Numbered from the stretch's first letter, positions 7,786-17,240 are shown. The stretch is 32,886 bases of DNA from an uncultured Anaerobiospirillum sp. (GCA_944392765.1 CALXXU010000031.1:1-32886), one strand, 5' to 3'. The notes: generated from the letters alone by a model not told the origin. Numbers and translations are program-made.

Positions 7786-7881
7786 GCGCTATTTTGTGCG
7801 CTACTTTGCTCGCTACTTTGTGCACTACTTAGCGTGCTACTTAGCGTGCTACTTTGCACGTTACTTTGTGCACTACTTTAC
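7786..7881. repeat. Eight 12-bp tandem repeats between fliC and eno
   Basis: Eight contiguous 12-bp units with consensus G(C/T)GCTACTTTG(T/C) lie in the region between the divergent flagellin and enolase genes. Units differ by one to four bases, and ACTT is nearly invariant. The array is about 65 bases upstream of the enolase promoter. A minus-strand open frame across it (7622-7825) has no binding site and is not called. The repeat is clear; a function (iteron-like protein binding, slippage minisatellite) is unknown. Confidence 0.9.
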
Positions 7882-7945
7882 GCGCGGTTGGGCGCAGTCC
7901 TTTGTTGCCAATTTTTAGCAAATGATAACTTGCGCTCGTTGGGGC

Positions 7946-7973
7946 TTGCATCGGAGATCGGGTAGGGTATAAT
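7946..7973 (+). promoter_or_regulatory. Enolase promoter
   Basis: TTGCAT (7946-7951), a 16-base spacer and TATAAT (7968-7973) predict a start near 7980 and a leader of about 150 bases. The same TTGCAT-N16 arrangement precedes the 6S RNA. Confidence 0.65.
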
Positions 7974-8048
7974 GTTCAATAAGCAAAGGGTAACTGAAGT
8001 TAGCTTTAGTTAACTTTTTGAGTGACTATCCTAACGGAGCTGACTTGA

Positions 8049-8079
8049 GGTTTTGTTCCATCCATCCATCCGCAAAACC
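8049..8079 (+). promoter_or_regulatory. Leader hairpin with CCATCC-repeat loop
   Basis: GGTTTTG/CAAAACC (8049-8055 and 8073-8079) is a perfect 7-bp stem whose 17-base loop carries CATC in tandem (TTCCATCCATCCATCCG). It is in the 5' leader of eno, about 50 bases before the start codon. An A/T-rich stem AAGTTA/TAACTT followed by T's lies further upstream at about 7998-8020. It could expose a C-rich single-stranded target; no known family is recognised. Confidence 0.45.
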
Positions 8080-8095
8080 ATCGGTCTGATCCTAG

Positions 8096-9427
<1,332 letters not shown>

Positions 9428-9464
9428 TCTTGCATCAACTCCTAGCAGGCTGAGGGCTTAGAAC

Positions 9465-9536
9465 CCAAGCCAGCTCCTTATAAGGCTAAGGCTGAGTCTG
9501 AGCGTGTGTGGGCATACGCGCGGGCTTGGCCTTTTT
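9465..9536 (+). terminator. Probable branched terminator after eno
   Basis: An outer stem CCAAGCC/GGCTTGG (9465-9471 and 9523-9529) encloses two small hairpins, CCTTATAAGG (9476-9485) and GCGTGTG/CATACGC (9502-9519), and is followed by CCTTTTT. The long loop makes it atypical, but it is the only terminator-like structure after eno. Confidence 0.5.
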
Positions 9537-10078
9537 GCGTTAGCCGCCCGTAGAGATCTGCCTGCGCTGCGCACACGTAGATGGCGTGATCTGCGTGAGC
9601 GCGTATGGCCTGCCCGCGTTGTCAGCATGATGGGCCCATGATTGGGCAAGCTTTTGCACTGTTTAGAGCAGTATTGGGGACACGGGATAGGGCCTTTAGC
9701 GTCATCAAGCCTATATTTATCGCAGAAAATGAGGTGCACAAGGCGGGCGCTTGTGCGAGGGCTGGTGCTTACTTTGGGAGCAGAGACTTGGCGCTTGTTT
9801 GGTCTTTGTTAGGATAGCGCCACTGTTTGTGATTTTTCTCTTTTCTCTCCTTGATTTATGCGTAGCGCTGACCCGAGGCTTTACTAGGTTTTTAGGTGGG
9901 TTTGAGCGCATTGCGGTTGCGGCTACAGCGTGGTGCTAAGCCCTGATTTTGGGATGCCCGTGCTGGTTCGTATTTATGGGGATCAGTGTGGCTGAATCCC
10001 GTATTTATGGGCTGTTAGGACTGAGAGAAAAGAGCAAACGCATGAATGAGGAGAGATCAGAGCATAGAAGGTAGAGCT
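9537..10078. other. Region upstream of the trp operon
   Basis: No gene is supported. I searched for a tryptophan-rich leader peptide and an attenuator: open frames here have only scattered Trp codons and no adjacent pair, and there is no terminator-like stem with a T-run before trpE. No T-box consensus is seen. The segment holds a direct repeat CGTATTTATGGG (9969-9980 and 10000-10011), 31 bases apart, 70-110 bases before the trpE start. It could be a regulator site. Confidence 0.45.
9969..10011. repeat. 12-bp direct repeat upstream of trpE
   Basis: CGTATTTATGGG occurs at 9969-9980 and 10000-10011, with a start-to-start distance of 31 bases (about three helical turns). The placement just before trpE suggests a possible pair of protein-binding sites; the function is unproven. 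Confidence 0.7.
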
Positions 10079-11674
10079 ATGCACATCTTTCCCTCTTTGG
10101 CTGAAGTTAAAGCCGCCGCCCATAAGGCCCAAGGGCGCTATGCCGTGATGCCGGTCATGGTGCCGCTCTTATCTGATATCTGCACCCCGATTGAAGCCCT
10201 GCGCCGCTTAAAGGAGCACAGTGCTCATTGCTTTTTATTTGAGTCGGTTGTGACTTCTGAGGATTTTGGGCGCTATTCCTTTTTGGGCTTTAACCCGAGC
10301 TTAGATTTACATTGCCGCGAGGGACAGTTGACGTGCGAGGGTGAGCTGGCCGCTAAGGTCGCAGCTGATAAGGCACGCGATCCCAATGCCGTAGTGCGTC
10401 AGGTTTTAGCTCAATTTAATAGTCCTAGCCGCAGTGAGCTTGAGTCGTTGCTGAGAGACGCAGGGGAGCTGACGCATGCGGTATTGCCGTTATTACCACC
10501 GTTCACCGGTGGCCTAGTAGGTTACTTTGCCTACGATTACTTAGGCTATAGCGAGGAGCGGGTGCGTCAAGCTGCCGCTGCTGTAGCTGACTTTGATCCC
10601 CACCAGTTTAAAGATTTCGACCTGATGCTCTTTACCGAGGTCATCGCCTTTGACCATCTGCATCAGCAGCTCATCTTAATTGCCAATGTCCCGCTCGAGA
10701 GCGCCGCTGTGGAGCAGGGCTACCAAGACGCTGAGCGTAAGCTAACGCAGCTGTGTGCCATTCTCAATACGCCGTCAAGTAGCGTCCTAACTCCAGGTCA
10801 GCTCTTAGGGGAGCTCACCCCACGCTTTAGTTCGGAGCAGTACTGTGCGATGGTGGAGCGTGCCCAGCACTATATCCATGAGGGCGATATCTTCCAGGTG
10901 GTGCTCTCCAATTGCTTGAGTGCTCCTTTTGCCGGATCGTTGCTTGATACTTACCGCTTACTGCGCACCTTAAATCCGTCGCCATATATGTTTTACTTAG
11001 GCGGCACCGACATCGAGGTGGCGGGTGCTTCCCCTGAGACCTTGGTTAGCCTCAAAAACGGCGTCTTGCACACCTATCCGCTGGCGGGAACCAGACCGCG
11101 CGGTCGCACCAAGGACGAGGATTGGCGTTTAGAGCAAGAGCTTTTAGCCGATGACAAGGAGCTAGCTGAGCACAATATGCTGGTGGACTTAGGGCGCAAT
11201 GATTTAGGCAAGGTGGCGGCTCTAGGCACAGTTAAGCTCGAGCGCTACCACGAAGTTTTGCGCTTCTCGCATGTCATGCATATCGGCAGTACGGTGACGG
11301 CACAGCTTGACTCGTCTTGCGATGCGTTAGCGGCGCTACAAGCTATTTTACCGGCCGGTACCTTATCGGGCGCTCCGAAGATTCGGGCGGCCGAAATCAT
11401 CACAGAGCTCGAAGGGAAAAAGCGCGGCCTCTACGGCGGCGCGGTGGGCTATATCGATCTTGCGGGCAATATGGATATGGGCATTGCCATTCGCCTGTGC
11501 TTCAAGCAAGACGGCCAAGTCTTTATCCAAAGTGGCGCCGGTATTGTGGCCGATTCGGTGCCGCATAAGGAATATCAAGAGTGCCTCAATAAGGCTAAGG
11601 CCGTGGTCACAGCGTTAACCCAGGCTTGTGCCCTCGATCCCCAAACCTCGCTGCTCAAGCAAAATCAGGCTTAG
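10079..11674 (+). CDS. trpE: Anthranilate synthase component I
   Basis: A 531-residue subunit (E. coli 520) that converts chorismate and ammonia (from TrpG) to anthranilate. The N-terminal domain has FLFESVVTSEDFGRYSFLGF with Glu55-Ser56, equivalent to the LLES element that binds feedback tryptophan, so inhibition by Trp is expected. The chorismate-binding domain has PYMFYLGG, AGTRPRGRTKDED, LVDLGRNDLGKVA, the LPAGTLSGAPKIRAAEII motif and QSGAGIVADS. Start ATG 10079 is preferred, with GAAGG at 10067-10071; an in-frame ATG at 10046 would add 11 unlikely residues. It is the first gene of trpEGDCFBA, and trpG begins 12 bases after its stop with GGGAGG in the gap. Confidence 0.96.
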   Translation: MHIFPSLAEVKAAAHKAQGRYAVMPVMVPLLSDICTPIEALRRLKEHSAHCFLFESVVTSEDFGRYSFLGFNPSLDLHCREGQLTCEGELAAKVAADKARDPNAVVRQVLAQFNSPSRSELESLLRDAGELTHAVLPLLPPFTGGLVGYFAYDYLGYSEERVRQAAAAVADFDPHQFKDFDLMLFTEVIAFDHLHQQLILIANVPLESAAVEQGYQDAERKLTQLCAILNTPSSSVLTPGQLLGELTPRFSSEQYCAMVERAQHYIHEGDIFQVVLSNCLSAPFAGSLLDTYRLLRTLNPSPYMFYLGGTDIEVAGASPETLVSLKNGVLHTYPLAGTRPRGRTKDEDWRLEQELLADDKELAEHNMLVDLGRNDLGKVAALGTVKLERYHEVLRFSHVMHIGSTVTAQLDSSCDALAALQAILPAGTLSGAPKIRAAEIITELEGKKRGLYGGAVGYIDLAGNMDMGIAIRLCFKQDGQVFIQSGAGIVADSVPHKEYQECLNKAKAVVTALTQACALDPQTSLLKQNQA

Positions 11675-11686
11675 GGAGGTGCTGCG

Positions 11687-12355
11687 ATGTTGGTCTTAAT
11701 CGATAACTACGATTCCTTTTCCTACAATCTCTATCAGCTCATCGGCAGTATCTGCCCTGATCTCAAGGTGGTGCGCAACGACGCTTTGAGCGTAGCTGAG
11801 CTCTTAGCGTTAAAGCCTACCGCCATTGTGCTCTCTCCAGGCCCTGGGCGCCCCGAGGACGCAGGCATCTGCCTGCCGCTTCTTAAGACTTTGCTTGAGC
11901 GCACGACTTGCCCAGCCTTACTGGGCGTGTGCCTAGGCCATCAGGCCTTAGCTGCCGCCTGTGGCGCTACCGTCATCTATGCGCCGTACCTGATGCATGG
12001 CAAGGCCAGTAACATCACCTTGCAGGAGCCAAGCGCTTTATTTACCGGCTTAAATGAGCCGATTGCGGTGGCGCGCTATCACTCGCTGGCGGTCGACCCA
12101 AGTACAGTCCCGGCTTGTTTGCAGGTTACTGCCACGACGACCGATGGCGTGATCATGGCCTTGGAGCATCGCACCTTGCCTTTATATGGCGTGCAATTTC
12201 ACCCTGAGTCGATCCTGACCCCGCAAGGACTGGTCATGTTGCGCAATTTCCTTGAGATTGCCACTGAAGTGCAAGCCTTAGGCGGCCACAAGCCTGCAGC
12301 CTTAGGTGGCCATCAGCCTGAAGCCTTAGGCGGCCATCAGCCGGAGGCGCTATGA
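11687..12355 (+). CDS. trpG: Anthranilate synthase component II with repeat tail
   Basis: A 222-residue class I glutamine amidotransferase that supplies ammonia to TrpE. DNYDSFSYNL, the oxyanion loop SPGPGRP, nucleophile Cys82 in LGVCLGHQ, and His172/Glu174 in GVQFHPES complete the triad. It is not fused to trpD, unlike the TrpGD fusion of enterobacteria. The usual fold ends near residue 195; residues 197-220 are three 8-residue repeats, ALGGH(K/Q)P(A/E), encoded by 24-bp tandem units. The stop overlaps the ATG of a 17-codon frame (ATGA). The tail is unlikely to be needed for catalysis. Confidence 0.95.
   Translation: MLVLIDNYDSFSYNLYQLIGSICPDLKVVRNDALSVAELLALKPTAIVLSPGPGRPEDAGICLPLLKTLLERTTCPALLGVCLGHQALAAACGATVIYAPYLMHGKASNITLQEPSALFTGLNEPIAVARYHSLAVDPSTVPACLQVTATTTDGVIMALEHRTLPLYGVQFHPESILTPQGLVMLRNFLEIATEVQALGGHKPAALGGHQPEALGGHQPEAL
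12275..12346 (+). repeat. Three 24-bp repeats forming the TrpG C-terminus
   Basis: Three contiguous 24-bp units, each beginning GCCTTAGG(C/T)GGCCA, encode ALGGHKPA, ALGGHQPE and ALGGHQPE at the extreme C-terminus of trpG. Near identity points to recent duplication by slippage. Confidence 0.92.
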
Positions 12356-12405
12356 CCATTGTGCTTGACCGCATGGGCGCAGCCACCGCGCGCTGGCGTC
12401 CCTAA
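12352..12405 (+). CDS. Possible 17-codon translated frame between trpG and trpD
   Basis: ATG at 12352 overlaps the trpG stop as ATGA and has GGAGG four bases upstream, so translational coupling is plausible. The frame reads MTIVLDRMGAATARWRP and stops at 12403-12405. It contains one Trp codon near its end. The stop lies inside the left arm of a hairpin whose right arm touches the trpD ribosome binding site. It may be a leader peptide controlling trpD, a degraded gene start, or chance. Confidence 0.3.
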   Translation: MTIVLDRMGAATARWRP

Positions 12406-12446
12406 CTGACAGCTGTTCACTATTTGTTTTTAGTTGGTTAGTTAGG
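12401..12446 (+). promoter_or_regulatory. Hairpin overlapping the trpD ribosome binding site
   Basis: CCTAACT (12401-12407) pairs perfectly with AGTTAGG (12440-12446); the last bases of the right arm belong to the TTAGGAGAG binding site of trpD (start 12455). A ribosome ending the 17-codon frame at 12403-12405 would hold the left arm open, linking translation of trpG to trpD. The pairing is seen; the control is inferred. Confidence 0.45.
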
Positions 12447-12454
12447 AGAGCTCC

Positions 12455-13483
12455 ATGATTAAGGAAGCCATTGTTAAGCTCGTTACCAAGCATGATTTGA
12501 CCTACGACGAAGCTTACACCGTCATGAATGAGATTATGTCCGGTCAAACCACGCCGACGCAAAACGCGGCCTTCTTGGCGGCGATGTCCACCAAGAGCGC
12601 CCGCGCCGAAACCATCGACGAGATCGCAGGTTCGGCCGCCGCGATGCGCGAGCACGCACTGCAGGTTAAGACCCCTTATGAGGTGTTTGAGATTGTTGGT
12701 ACCGGCGGCGATAACGCCCACAGCTTTAATATCTCAACCACCACAGCTTTAGTGTGCGCCAGCGGCGGCATGAAGGTGGCCAAGCACGGTAATCGCGCGG
12801 CCTCGTCCAAGTGCGGCACGGCCGATTGCCTTGAGGCCTTAGGGGTTCAGATTGAGCAAAAACCCGAGCTGTGCCAACAGCTGCTTGATGAAGTAGGCTT
12901 TTGCTTCTTCTTTGCCCAGTACTACCACCAGGCGATGAAGTATGTCGGCGCGATCCGCAAGGAATTGGGCTTTCGCACCGTGTTTAACATCCTAGGCCCG
13001 CTGACTAATCCGGCAACCCCAAGCTATCAGCTCTTGGGCGTCTACGATCGCTACTTGGTCGAGCCCTTAGCGCAAGTTCTCATGACCTTAGGGGTCAAGC
13101 GCGGCATGGTGGTCTATGGCTTAGATAAGTTAGATGAGATTTCTTTGAGTGCTGAGACCGCAGTGTGCGAGTTCAAGGACGGCTGGTACAAGTCTTACAC
13201 CGTGGCCCCTGAGGACTTTGGCCTGACGCGCTGCGCTAAAGCTGATTTAGTCGGCGGCACTCCGGAGGAAAATGCTGAGATCGTGCGCGCTATTCTCGCG
13301 GGAAAGGAGCAGGGGCCTAAACGCGACGTCGTTTTGATGAACGCTGGTGCCGCGCTCTACCTCTACGGTAAGGCCGCTTCCTGGCAGGATGGCATTGCGC
13401 TCGCGGCTAACTTAATTGACTCGGGCTCGGCTCAGCTCACCTTAGATAAGCTCATTGCCCTCTCTAATGGCCGTGAGTTCTAG
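12455..13483 (+). CDS. trpD: Anthranilate phosphoribosyltransferase
   Basis: A 342-residue enzyme joining anthranilate to PRPP. The PRPP-binding glycine loop GTGGD (82-86) and NISTTTA are present. The [21 protein letters not shown] motif (110-130), the NILGPLTNP segment and the DELS-like [15 protein letters not shown] region complete the family features. Length and order of motifs are standard for a stand-alone enzyme. It has a good binding site (TTAGGAGAG) and is followed after 8 bases by trpC with GGAGG in the gap, so co-transcription is clear. It is separated from trpG by 99 bases that hold the short frame and hairpin described separately. Confidence 0.97.
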   Translation: MIKEAIVKLVTKHDLTYDEAYTVMNEIMSGQTTPTQNAAFLAAMSTKSARAETIDEIAGSAAAMREHALQVKTPYEVFEIVGTGGDNAHSFNISTTTALVCASGGMKVAKHGNRAASSKCGTADCLEALGVQIEQKPELCQQLLDEVGFCFFFAQYYHQAMKYVGAIRKELGFRTVFNILGPLTNPATPSYQLLGVYDRYLVEPLAQVLMTLGVKRGMVVYGLDKLDEISLSAETAVCEFKDGWYKSYTVAPEDFGLTRCAKADLVGGTPEENAEIVRAILAGKEQGPKRDVVLMNAGAALYLYGKAASWQDGIALAANLIDSGSAQLTLDKLIALSNGREF

Positions 13484-13491
13484 GAGGCGTC

Positions 13492-14322
13492 ATGACGATT
13501 TTAGATGAGATTGCCGCTTACGCGCGCGAGCGTGTGGCCGCCGCGCAGGAGCGGGTGCCTTTACCTGAGCTCAAAGAGCGCCTTAAAAATGAAGTCATTG
13601 CCTGTGCTGCAACCAAGGGCTTGTTTTCAGCCTTAGTGCAGCAGCGGGCGCAAGGTGAGGTGGGTTTTATTTGCGAGTGCAAAAAGGCCTCGCCGTCCAA
13701 GGGCTTAATTGAGCCTAACTTTGACTATCTTAAGATTGCGCAAACTTATGAGGCCGCAGGCGCCGATGCTATTTCGGTCTTAACTGAGCCTAAGTGGTTC
13801 TTGGGCGCTGACGCCTATCTTAAGACCATTGCCGCTCAGGTTAGCTGTCCGTGTCTGCGTAAGGACTTTGTGGTCGACGCCTATCAAATCTACGAGGCCA
13901 AGCTTTTAGGGGCTAAGGCGGTGTTGCTGATTGTTGCGCTCTTAAGTGACAGTCAGCTGCAAGAGTATCTGCACTTGGCCCAGGAGCTGGGGCTTGATGC
14001 CTTAGTTGAGGCCCATGATGAAGCTGAAATTGCCCGCGCCCTCAAGGTGGGAGCCCGCATTATCGGCGTGAATAATCGCAATCTGCATAACTTCACGGTT
14101 GACTCAGGCAACAGCACCCGCCTTAAGAGCTTAGTGCCACCAGAGGTCTTGTTTGTTGCTGAAAGCGGTATTGCCAGCCCGGAGCAAGTGACGACCTTAG
14201 CTGCCGCAGGTTGCAATGGCTTGCTGATCGGTGAGTACTTGATGCGTGCCCCGGACAAAGCAGCCTTGCTGCGTACCTTGCGTCAGGCCGCACAGCAGGG
14301 GATAGATCATGACCGTAATTAA
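13492..14322 (+). CDS. trpC: Indole-3-glycerol phosphate synthase
   Basis: A 276-residue TIM-barrel enzyme that closes the indole ring of CdRP. Family motifs: N-terminal MTILDEIAAYARERV, catalytic region ICECKKASPSKGLI (Glu62 to Ile73), and FDYLKIAQTYEAAGADAISVLTE. LRKDFVVDAYQIYEA follows with Lys124, then LVEAHDE (Glu173), IGVNNRNL and VAESGI. It is a stand-alone protein, not the TrpCF fusion common in enterobacteria. It overlaps trpF by 14 bases (14309-14322), indicating translational coupling. Confidence 0.97.
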   Translation: MTILDEIAAYARERVAAAQERVPLPELKERLKNEVIACAATKGLFSALVQQRAQGEVGFICECKKASPSKGLIEPNFDYLKIAQTYEAAGADAISVLTEPKWFLGADAYLKTIAAQVSCPCLRKDFVVDAYQIYEAKLLGAKAVLLIVALLSDSQLQEYLHLAQELGLDALVEAHDEAEIARALKVGARIIGVNNRNLHNFTVDSGNSTRLKSLVPPEVLFVAESGIASPEQVTTLAAAGCNGLLIGEYLMRAPDKAALLRTLRQAAQQGIDHDRN

Positions 14323-15082
14323 GCTCTGTGGCCTCAGAGAGCCTGAAGAAATCGCGCTGGTCAATGAATTACGCCCGGATAAAGTGGGCTTTATGCTCTA
14401 TGACAAGAGCAAGCGCTACTGCCCCAAAGAGCGCCTAGTTGCGCTCAAGGCTCAGCTTGATCCTGCCATCGCTGCCGTCGGCGTTGCGGTCAATGCTGCG
14501 CCGCAGGAGCTTGCCGCTTTAGTGGCCCAAGGGCTCTTAGATGAGCTCCAGCTCCACGGTCAAGAGGACGAGGCCTATTTAGAACAGCTGCGGCAATTAC
14601 TTGCGGCTCCAGGCAGCAAGCCGGTGACTATCAGTCAGGCCTTTTCGATTAAAAGTAGCGCGGACTTGGAGCGGGCGCTCAAGAGCAGTGCTGACTGTCT
14701 CTTACTTGATGCCGGAAGTGGCGGTAGTGGTAAGTGCTTTGACTGGAGCTTATTGACCCCAGAGCTGAGGGCTCAGCTTAAGGCGCGTCCGTGGCTCTTA
14801 GCCGGGGGCCTTAATCCCAATAATGTCGCGACAGCAATTCAACACTTGGCGCCGTATGGCGTGGATGTGAGCTCGGGGATCGAAGAGCCCGAGGGCTCAG
14901 GGCATAAGAGCTTGGCCCTGATGCGTGCCTTCTGTGCGGCGGTTCGCGCCGCTGACGGTGTGGCGCTCGCCGCTGACGGTGTGGCGCTCGCTTCTGACGG
15001 TGTGGCGCTCACTGCTGACGGTGTGGCGCTCGTTGCTGACGGTGCGGCGTTTCATGCCGCTGACAGCGATATGTGCTGCTGA
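14309..15082 (+). CDS. trpF: Phosphoribosylanthranilate isomerase with repeat tail
   Basis: A 257-residue enzyme that converts PRA to CdRP by Amadori rearrangement. The family is normally about 200-215 residues. Seen here: KLCGL with catalytic Cys7, [22 protein letters not shown] with the expected general acid Asp134, [12 protein letters not shown], and [13 protein letters not shown]. The catalytic domain ends near residue 212. The remaining 45 residues are tandem 7-residue repeats of the type AADGVAL, encoded by 21-bp units, ending in MCC. The tail is hydrophobic/acidic and is unlikely to be catalytic. Start ATG 14309 lies within trpC; trpB begins 53 bases after the stop. Confidence 0.95.
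   Translation: MTVIKLCGLREPEEIALVNELRPDKVGFMLYDKSKRYCPKERLVALKAQLDPAIAAVGVAVNAAPQELAALVAQGLLDELQLHGQEDEAYLEQLRQLLAAPGSKPVTISQAFSIKSSADLERALKSSADCLLLDAGSGGSGKCFDWSLLTPELRAQLKARPWLLAGGLNPNNVATAIQHLAPYGVDVSSGIEEPEGSGHKSLALMRAFCAAVRAADGVALAADGVALASDGVALTADGVALVADGAAFHAADSDMCC
14951..15055 (+). repeat. Five 21-bp repeats forming the TrpF C-terminus
   Basis: Five contiguous 21-bp units begin (G/T)CTGACGGTG(T/C)GGCG and encode DGVAL plus two variable residues. The first four are nearly identical; the fifth has diverged. Like the trpG array they sit in frame at the very end of the gene. Confidence 0.93.
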
Positions 15083-15135
15083 CAAAGTGGGGGGCGCTGA
15101 GTGAGTACCGATTTTTCTCTGTAAGGATTAATGAT

Positions 15136-16377
15136 ATGGATGAGCAGACCTTGCAGCCTGATGCTGTAACTGGCTATAACGAGCCCAATGAACAGGGCCG
15201 CTATGGCGTTCATGGCGGTCAATACATGCCTGAGACCTTGATGAATGCGGTCTTGGAGTTAGAAGAAGCTTATAAGCGCTACCGGGATGATCCTGAATTT
15301 AAGCAAGAGCTAAGCAAGCTCTTAAACGATTATGCTGGTCGCCCGTCGCGCCTTTATTACGCTGAGCGTATGTCGCGTGATTTGGGCGGCGCCCAGATTT
15401 ACCTCAAGCGTGAGGACTTAAATCACACTGGCGCCCATAAGATCAACAATGTCTTAGGCCAAGCGTTGCTTGCCAAGAAGATGGGCAAGACGCGCCTGAT
15501 TGCCGAGACCGGCGCGGGCCAACATGGCGTCGCTACCGCCACCGCTGCGGCCTTAATGGGCATGGAGTGCGTGGTTTATATGGGCAAGGAGGATACCGAG
15601 CGTCAGGCCCTCAATGTCTATCGCATGAAGCTCTTGGGCGCGGAAGTACGCCCGGTGACCACTGGTACCGGCACCTTAAAGGATGCGGTTTCTGAGGCCA
15701 TGCGTGAGTGGACGCGCCGTATTGTTGATACCCATTACTGCTTAGGCTCGGTGATGGGACCACACCCGTTCCCAATGATTGTGCGTGACTTCCAAGCGGT
15801 GATCTCCGAGGAAATCAAGGCACAATTCAAGGAGCTCAAGGGTCCTGAGGCCTTGCCTGATATGGTGATCGCCTGCGTGGGCGGTGGCTCTAATGCCATT
15901 GGTGCCTTCTACCACTTTATCGATGACTTCGCAGTGCAATTAGTGGGCTGTGAGGCCGCCGGACGCGGCGTCAATACCAAGGAAACGGCGGCTACTATCG
16001 CCACCGGGCGCCTGGGCATCTTCCATGGCATGAAGAGCTACTTCTGCCAAGACGAGTACGGGCAAATTGCTCCGGTCTATTCGATTAGCGCCGGTCTTGA
16101 TTATCCAGGTATTGGCCCTGAGCACGCCTACTTGCACGATATGGGACGCGCCCAATATGTGGCCATCACTGACGATGAGGCAGTTGAGGCTTTTGAGTAC
16201 TTAGCTAAGACCGAGGGCATTATTCCCGCAATTGAGTCAGCGCATGCCGTGGCTTACGCCCTTAAGGTCGCACCAAGTATGCACCCAGAACAGTCCATCG
16301 TAATCAATATCTCAGGCCGTGGCGATAAGGATTGTGCCGCCATCGCCCGCTATCGTGGAGAAGACATTCATGAGTAA
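15136..16377 (+). CDS. trpB: Tryptophan synthase beta subunit
   Basis: A 413-residue PLP enzyme (E. coli 397) that condenses indole with serine. [26 protein letters not shown] and [16 protein letters not shown] with PLP-binding Lys102 are present. [20 protein letters not shown] carries the catalytic Glu; [11 protein letters not shown] and the phosphate loop [10 protein letters not shown] follow, and SGRGDKD is near the end. It belongs to the TrpB1 type that partners TrpA. Start ATG 15136 follows TAAGGA (15122-15127); a GTG at 15073 overlapping trpF would add 21 non-conserved residues. It overlaps trpA by 8 bases. From memory, several segments resemble clostridial/Bacteroidetes TrpB more than enterobacterial; this needs a tree. 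Confidence 0.97.
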   Translation: MDEQTLQPDAVTGYNEPNEQGRYGVHGGQYMPETLMNAVLELEEAYKRYRDDPEFKQELSKLLNDYAGRPSRLYYAERMSRDLGGAQIYLKREDLNHTGAHKINNVLGQALLAKKMGKTRLIAETGAGQHGVATATAAALMGMECVVYMGKEDTERQALNVYRMKLLGAEVRPVTTGTGTLKDAVSEAMREWTRRIVDTHYCLGSVMGPHPFPMIVRDFQAVISEEIKAQFKELKGPEALPDMVIACVGGGSNAIGAFYHFIDDFAVQLVGCEAAGRGVNTKETAATIATGRLGIFHGMKSYFCQDEYGQIAPVYSISAGLDYPGIGPEHAYLHDMGRAQYVAITDDEAVEAFEYLAKTEGIIPAIESAHAVAYALKVAPSMHPEQSIVINISGRGDKDCAAIARYRGEDIHE

Positions 16378-17182
16378 GTTAACGGGCCAAGAGCGCATCA
16401 CCGCCTGCTTTGCTCAGGCGCAAGAGCAGGGCCACAAGGCCTTTATTCCTTTTATCACCTGCGGCGATCCTGATCTTACGACCACGCGCAACTTGGTTAA
16501 CGTCATGGTGGCAAATGGCGCTACTATGATTGAGTTGGGTATTCCTTTTTCCGACCCAACCGCCGAAGGCCCGGTGATTATGGCTGCCAGTGAGCGTGCG
16601 CTGGCTGGAGGAGTCACCACCGATAAGATCTTTGACTTAGTCGTAACCCTAAGACAAGACGATCACATTACCGTGCCGCTGGTCTTTATGACCTATGCCA
16701 ACGTGGTCTATTCCTACGGCACCGAGCGCTTTATGGCGCGCTGTGCTCAGGTGGGGATCGATGGGATGATTTTGCCGGATGTTCCTTTTGAGGAAAAAGA
16801 GGAATTTGAAGTACCGGCTCATAAGCAGGGCCTAGCCTTGATTAGCATGATTGCTCCGACCTCGCATGAACGCATTGCCAAGATTGCGCAAAGCGCCCAC
16901 GGCTTTATCTACGTGGTCTCAAGCCTAGGTGTGACCGGCACGCGTACGAAGTTCTCAAGTGACTTAGCCAGCGTGGTGGCGACGATCAAGCAATACACCA
17001 AGCTGCCTTGTGCCATTGGCTTTGGTATCTCAACCCCTGAGCAAGCCACGGCGATGGGGAAGCTCGCCGAAGGTGCGATTGTGGGCTCGGCTATTGTGAA
17101 GCTCATTGCCGCGCATAAGCAGGCGGCCCCTGAGGTGGTCGGACCATACGTCAAATCAATGGTTGAGGCGCTTCAAATCTAG
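16370..17182 (+). CDS. trpA: Tryptophan synthase alpha subunit
   Basis: A 270-residue TIM-barrel subunit (E. coli 268) that cleaves indole-3-glycerol phosphate and channels indole to Trp[33 protein letters not shown] with catalytic Glu55 (E. coli Glu49), and [18 protein letters not shown] are present, as are [24 protein letters not shown] and [10 protein letters not shown]. The residue equivalent to catalytic Asp60 is Glu66 (AEGP instead of ADGP), a conservative change also found, as I recall, in some Firmicutes. Start ATG 16370 lies inside trpB (8-base overlap). It is the last gene of the operon, with a hairpin 30 bases downstream. Confidence 0.97.
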   Translation: MSKLTGQERITACFAQAQEQGHKAFIPFITCGDPDLTTTRNLVNVMVANGATMIELGIPFSDPTAEGPVIMAASERALAGGVTTDKIFDLVVTLRQDDHITVPLVFMTYANVVYSYGTERFMARCAQVGIDGMILPDVPFEEKEEFEVPAHKQGLALISMIAPTSHERIAKIAQSAHGFIYVVSSLGVTGTRTKFSSDLASVVATIKQYTKLPCAIGFGISTPEQATAMGKLAEGAIVGSAIVKLIAAHKQAAPEVVGPYVKSMVEALQI

Positions 17183-17211
17183 CCTCAGCTGTGAGCTCAG
17201 TTGCAATGAGA

Positions 17212-17240
17212 AAGGCTCAATGCTGCCAGCATTGGGCCTT
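17212..17240 (+). terminator. Hairpin ending the trp operon
   Basis: A 12-bp stem AAGGCTCAATGC/GCATTGGGCCTT (one G-U pair) with loop TGCCA, 30 bases after the trpA stop. No T-run follows, so termination may need Rho or the stem may protect the 3' end. Confidence 0.55.

Noticed and set aside
7622..7825. Minus-strand open frame of 67 codons upstream of fliC.
   Set aside because: It runs through the 12-bp tandem repeat and has no ribosome binding site or family.
7786..7881. CRISPR-like array.
   Set aside because: Repeats are 12 bp and contiguous, with no spacers and no cas genes.
9880..9898. TTACTAGGTTTTTAGGT considered as a TrpR operator.
   Set aside because: It matches only about half of the E. 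coli operator and is not a good dyad.
9751..9939. A 62-codon frame before trpE considered as a trp leader peptide.
   Set aside because: Its Trp codons are scattered, it has no good RBS, and no attenuator structure follows.
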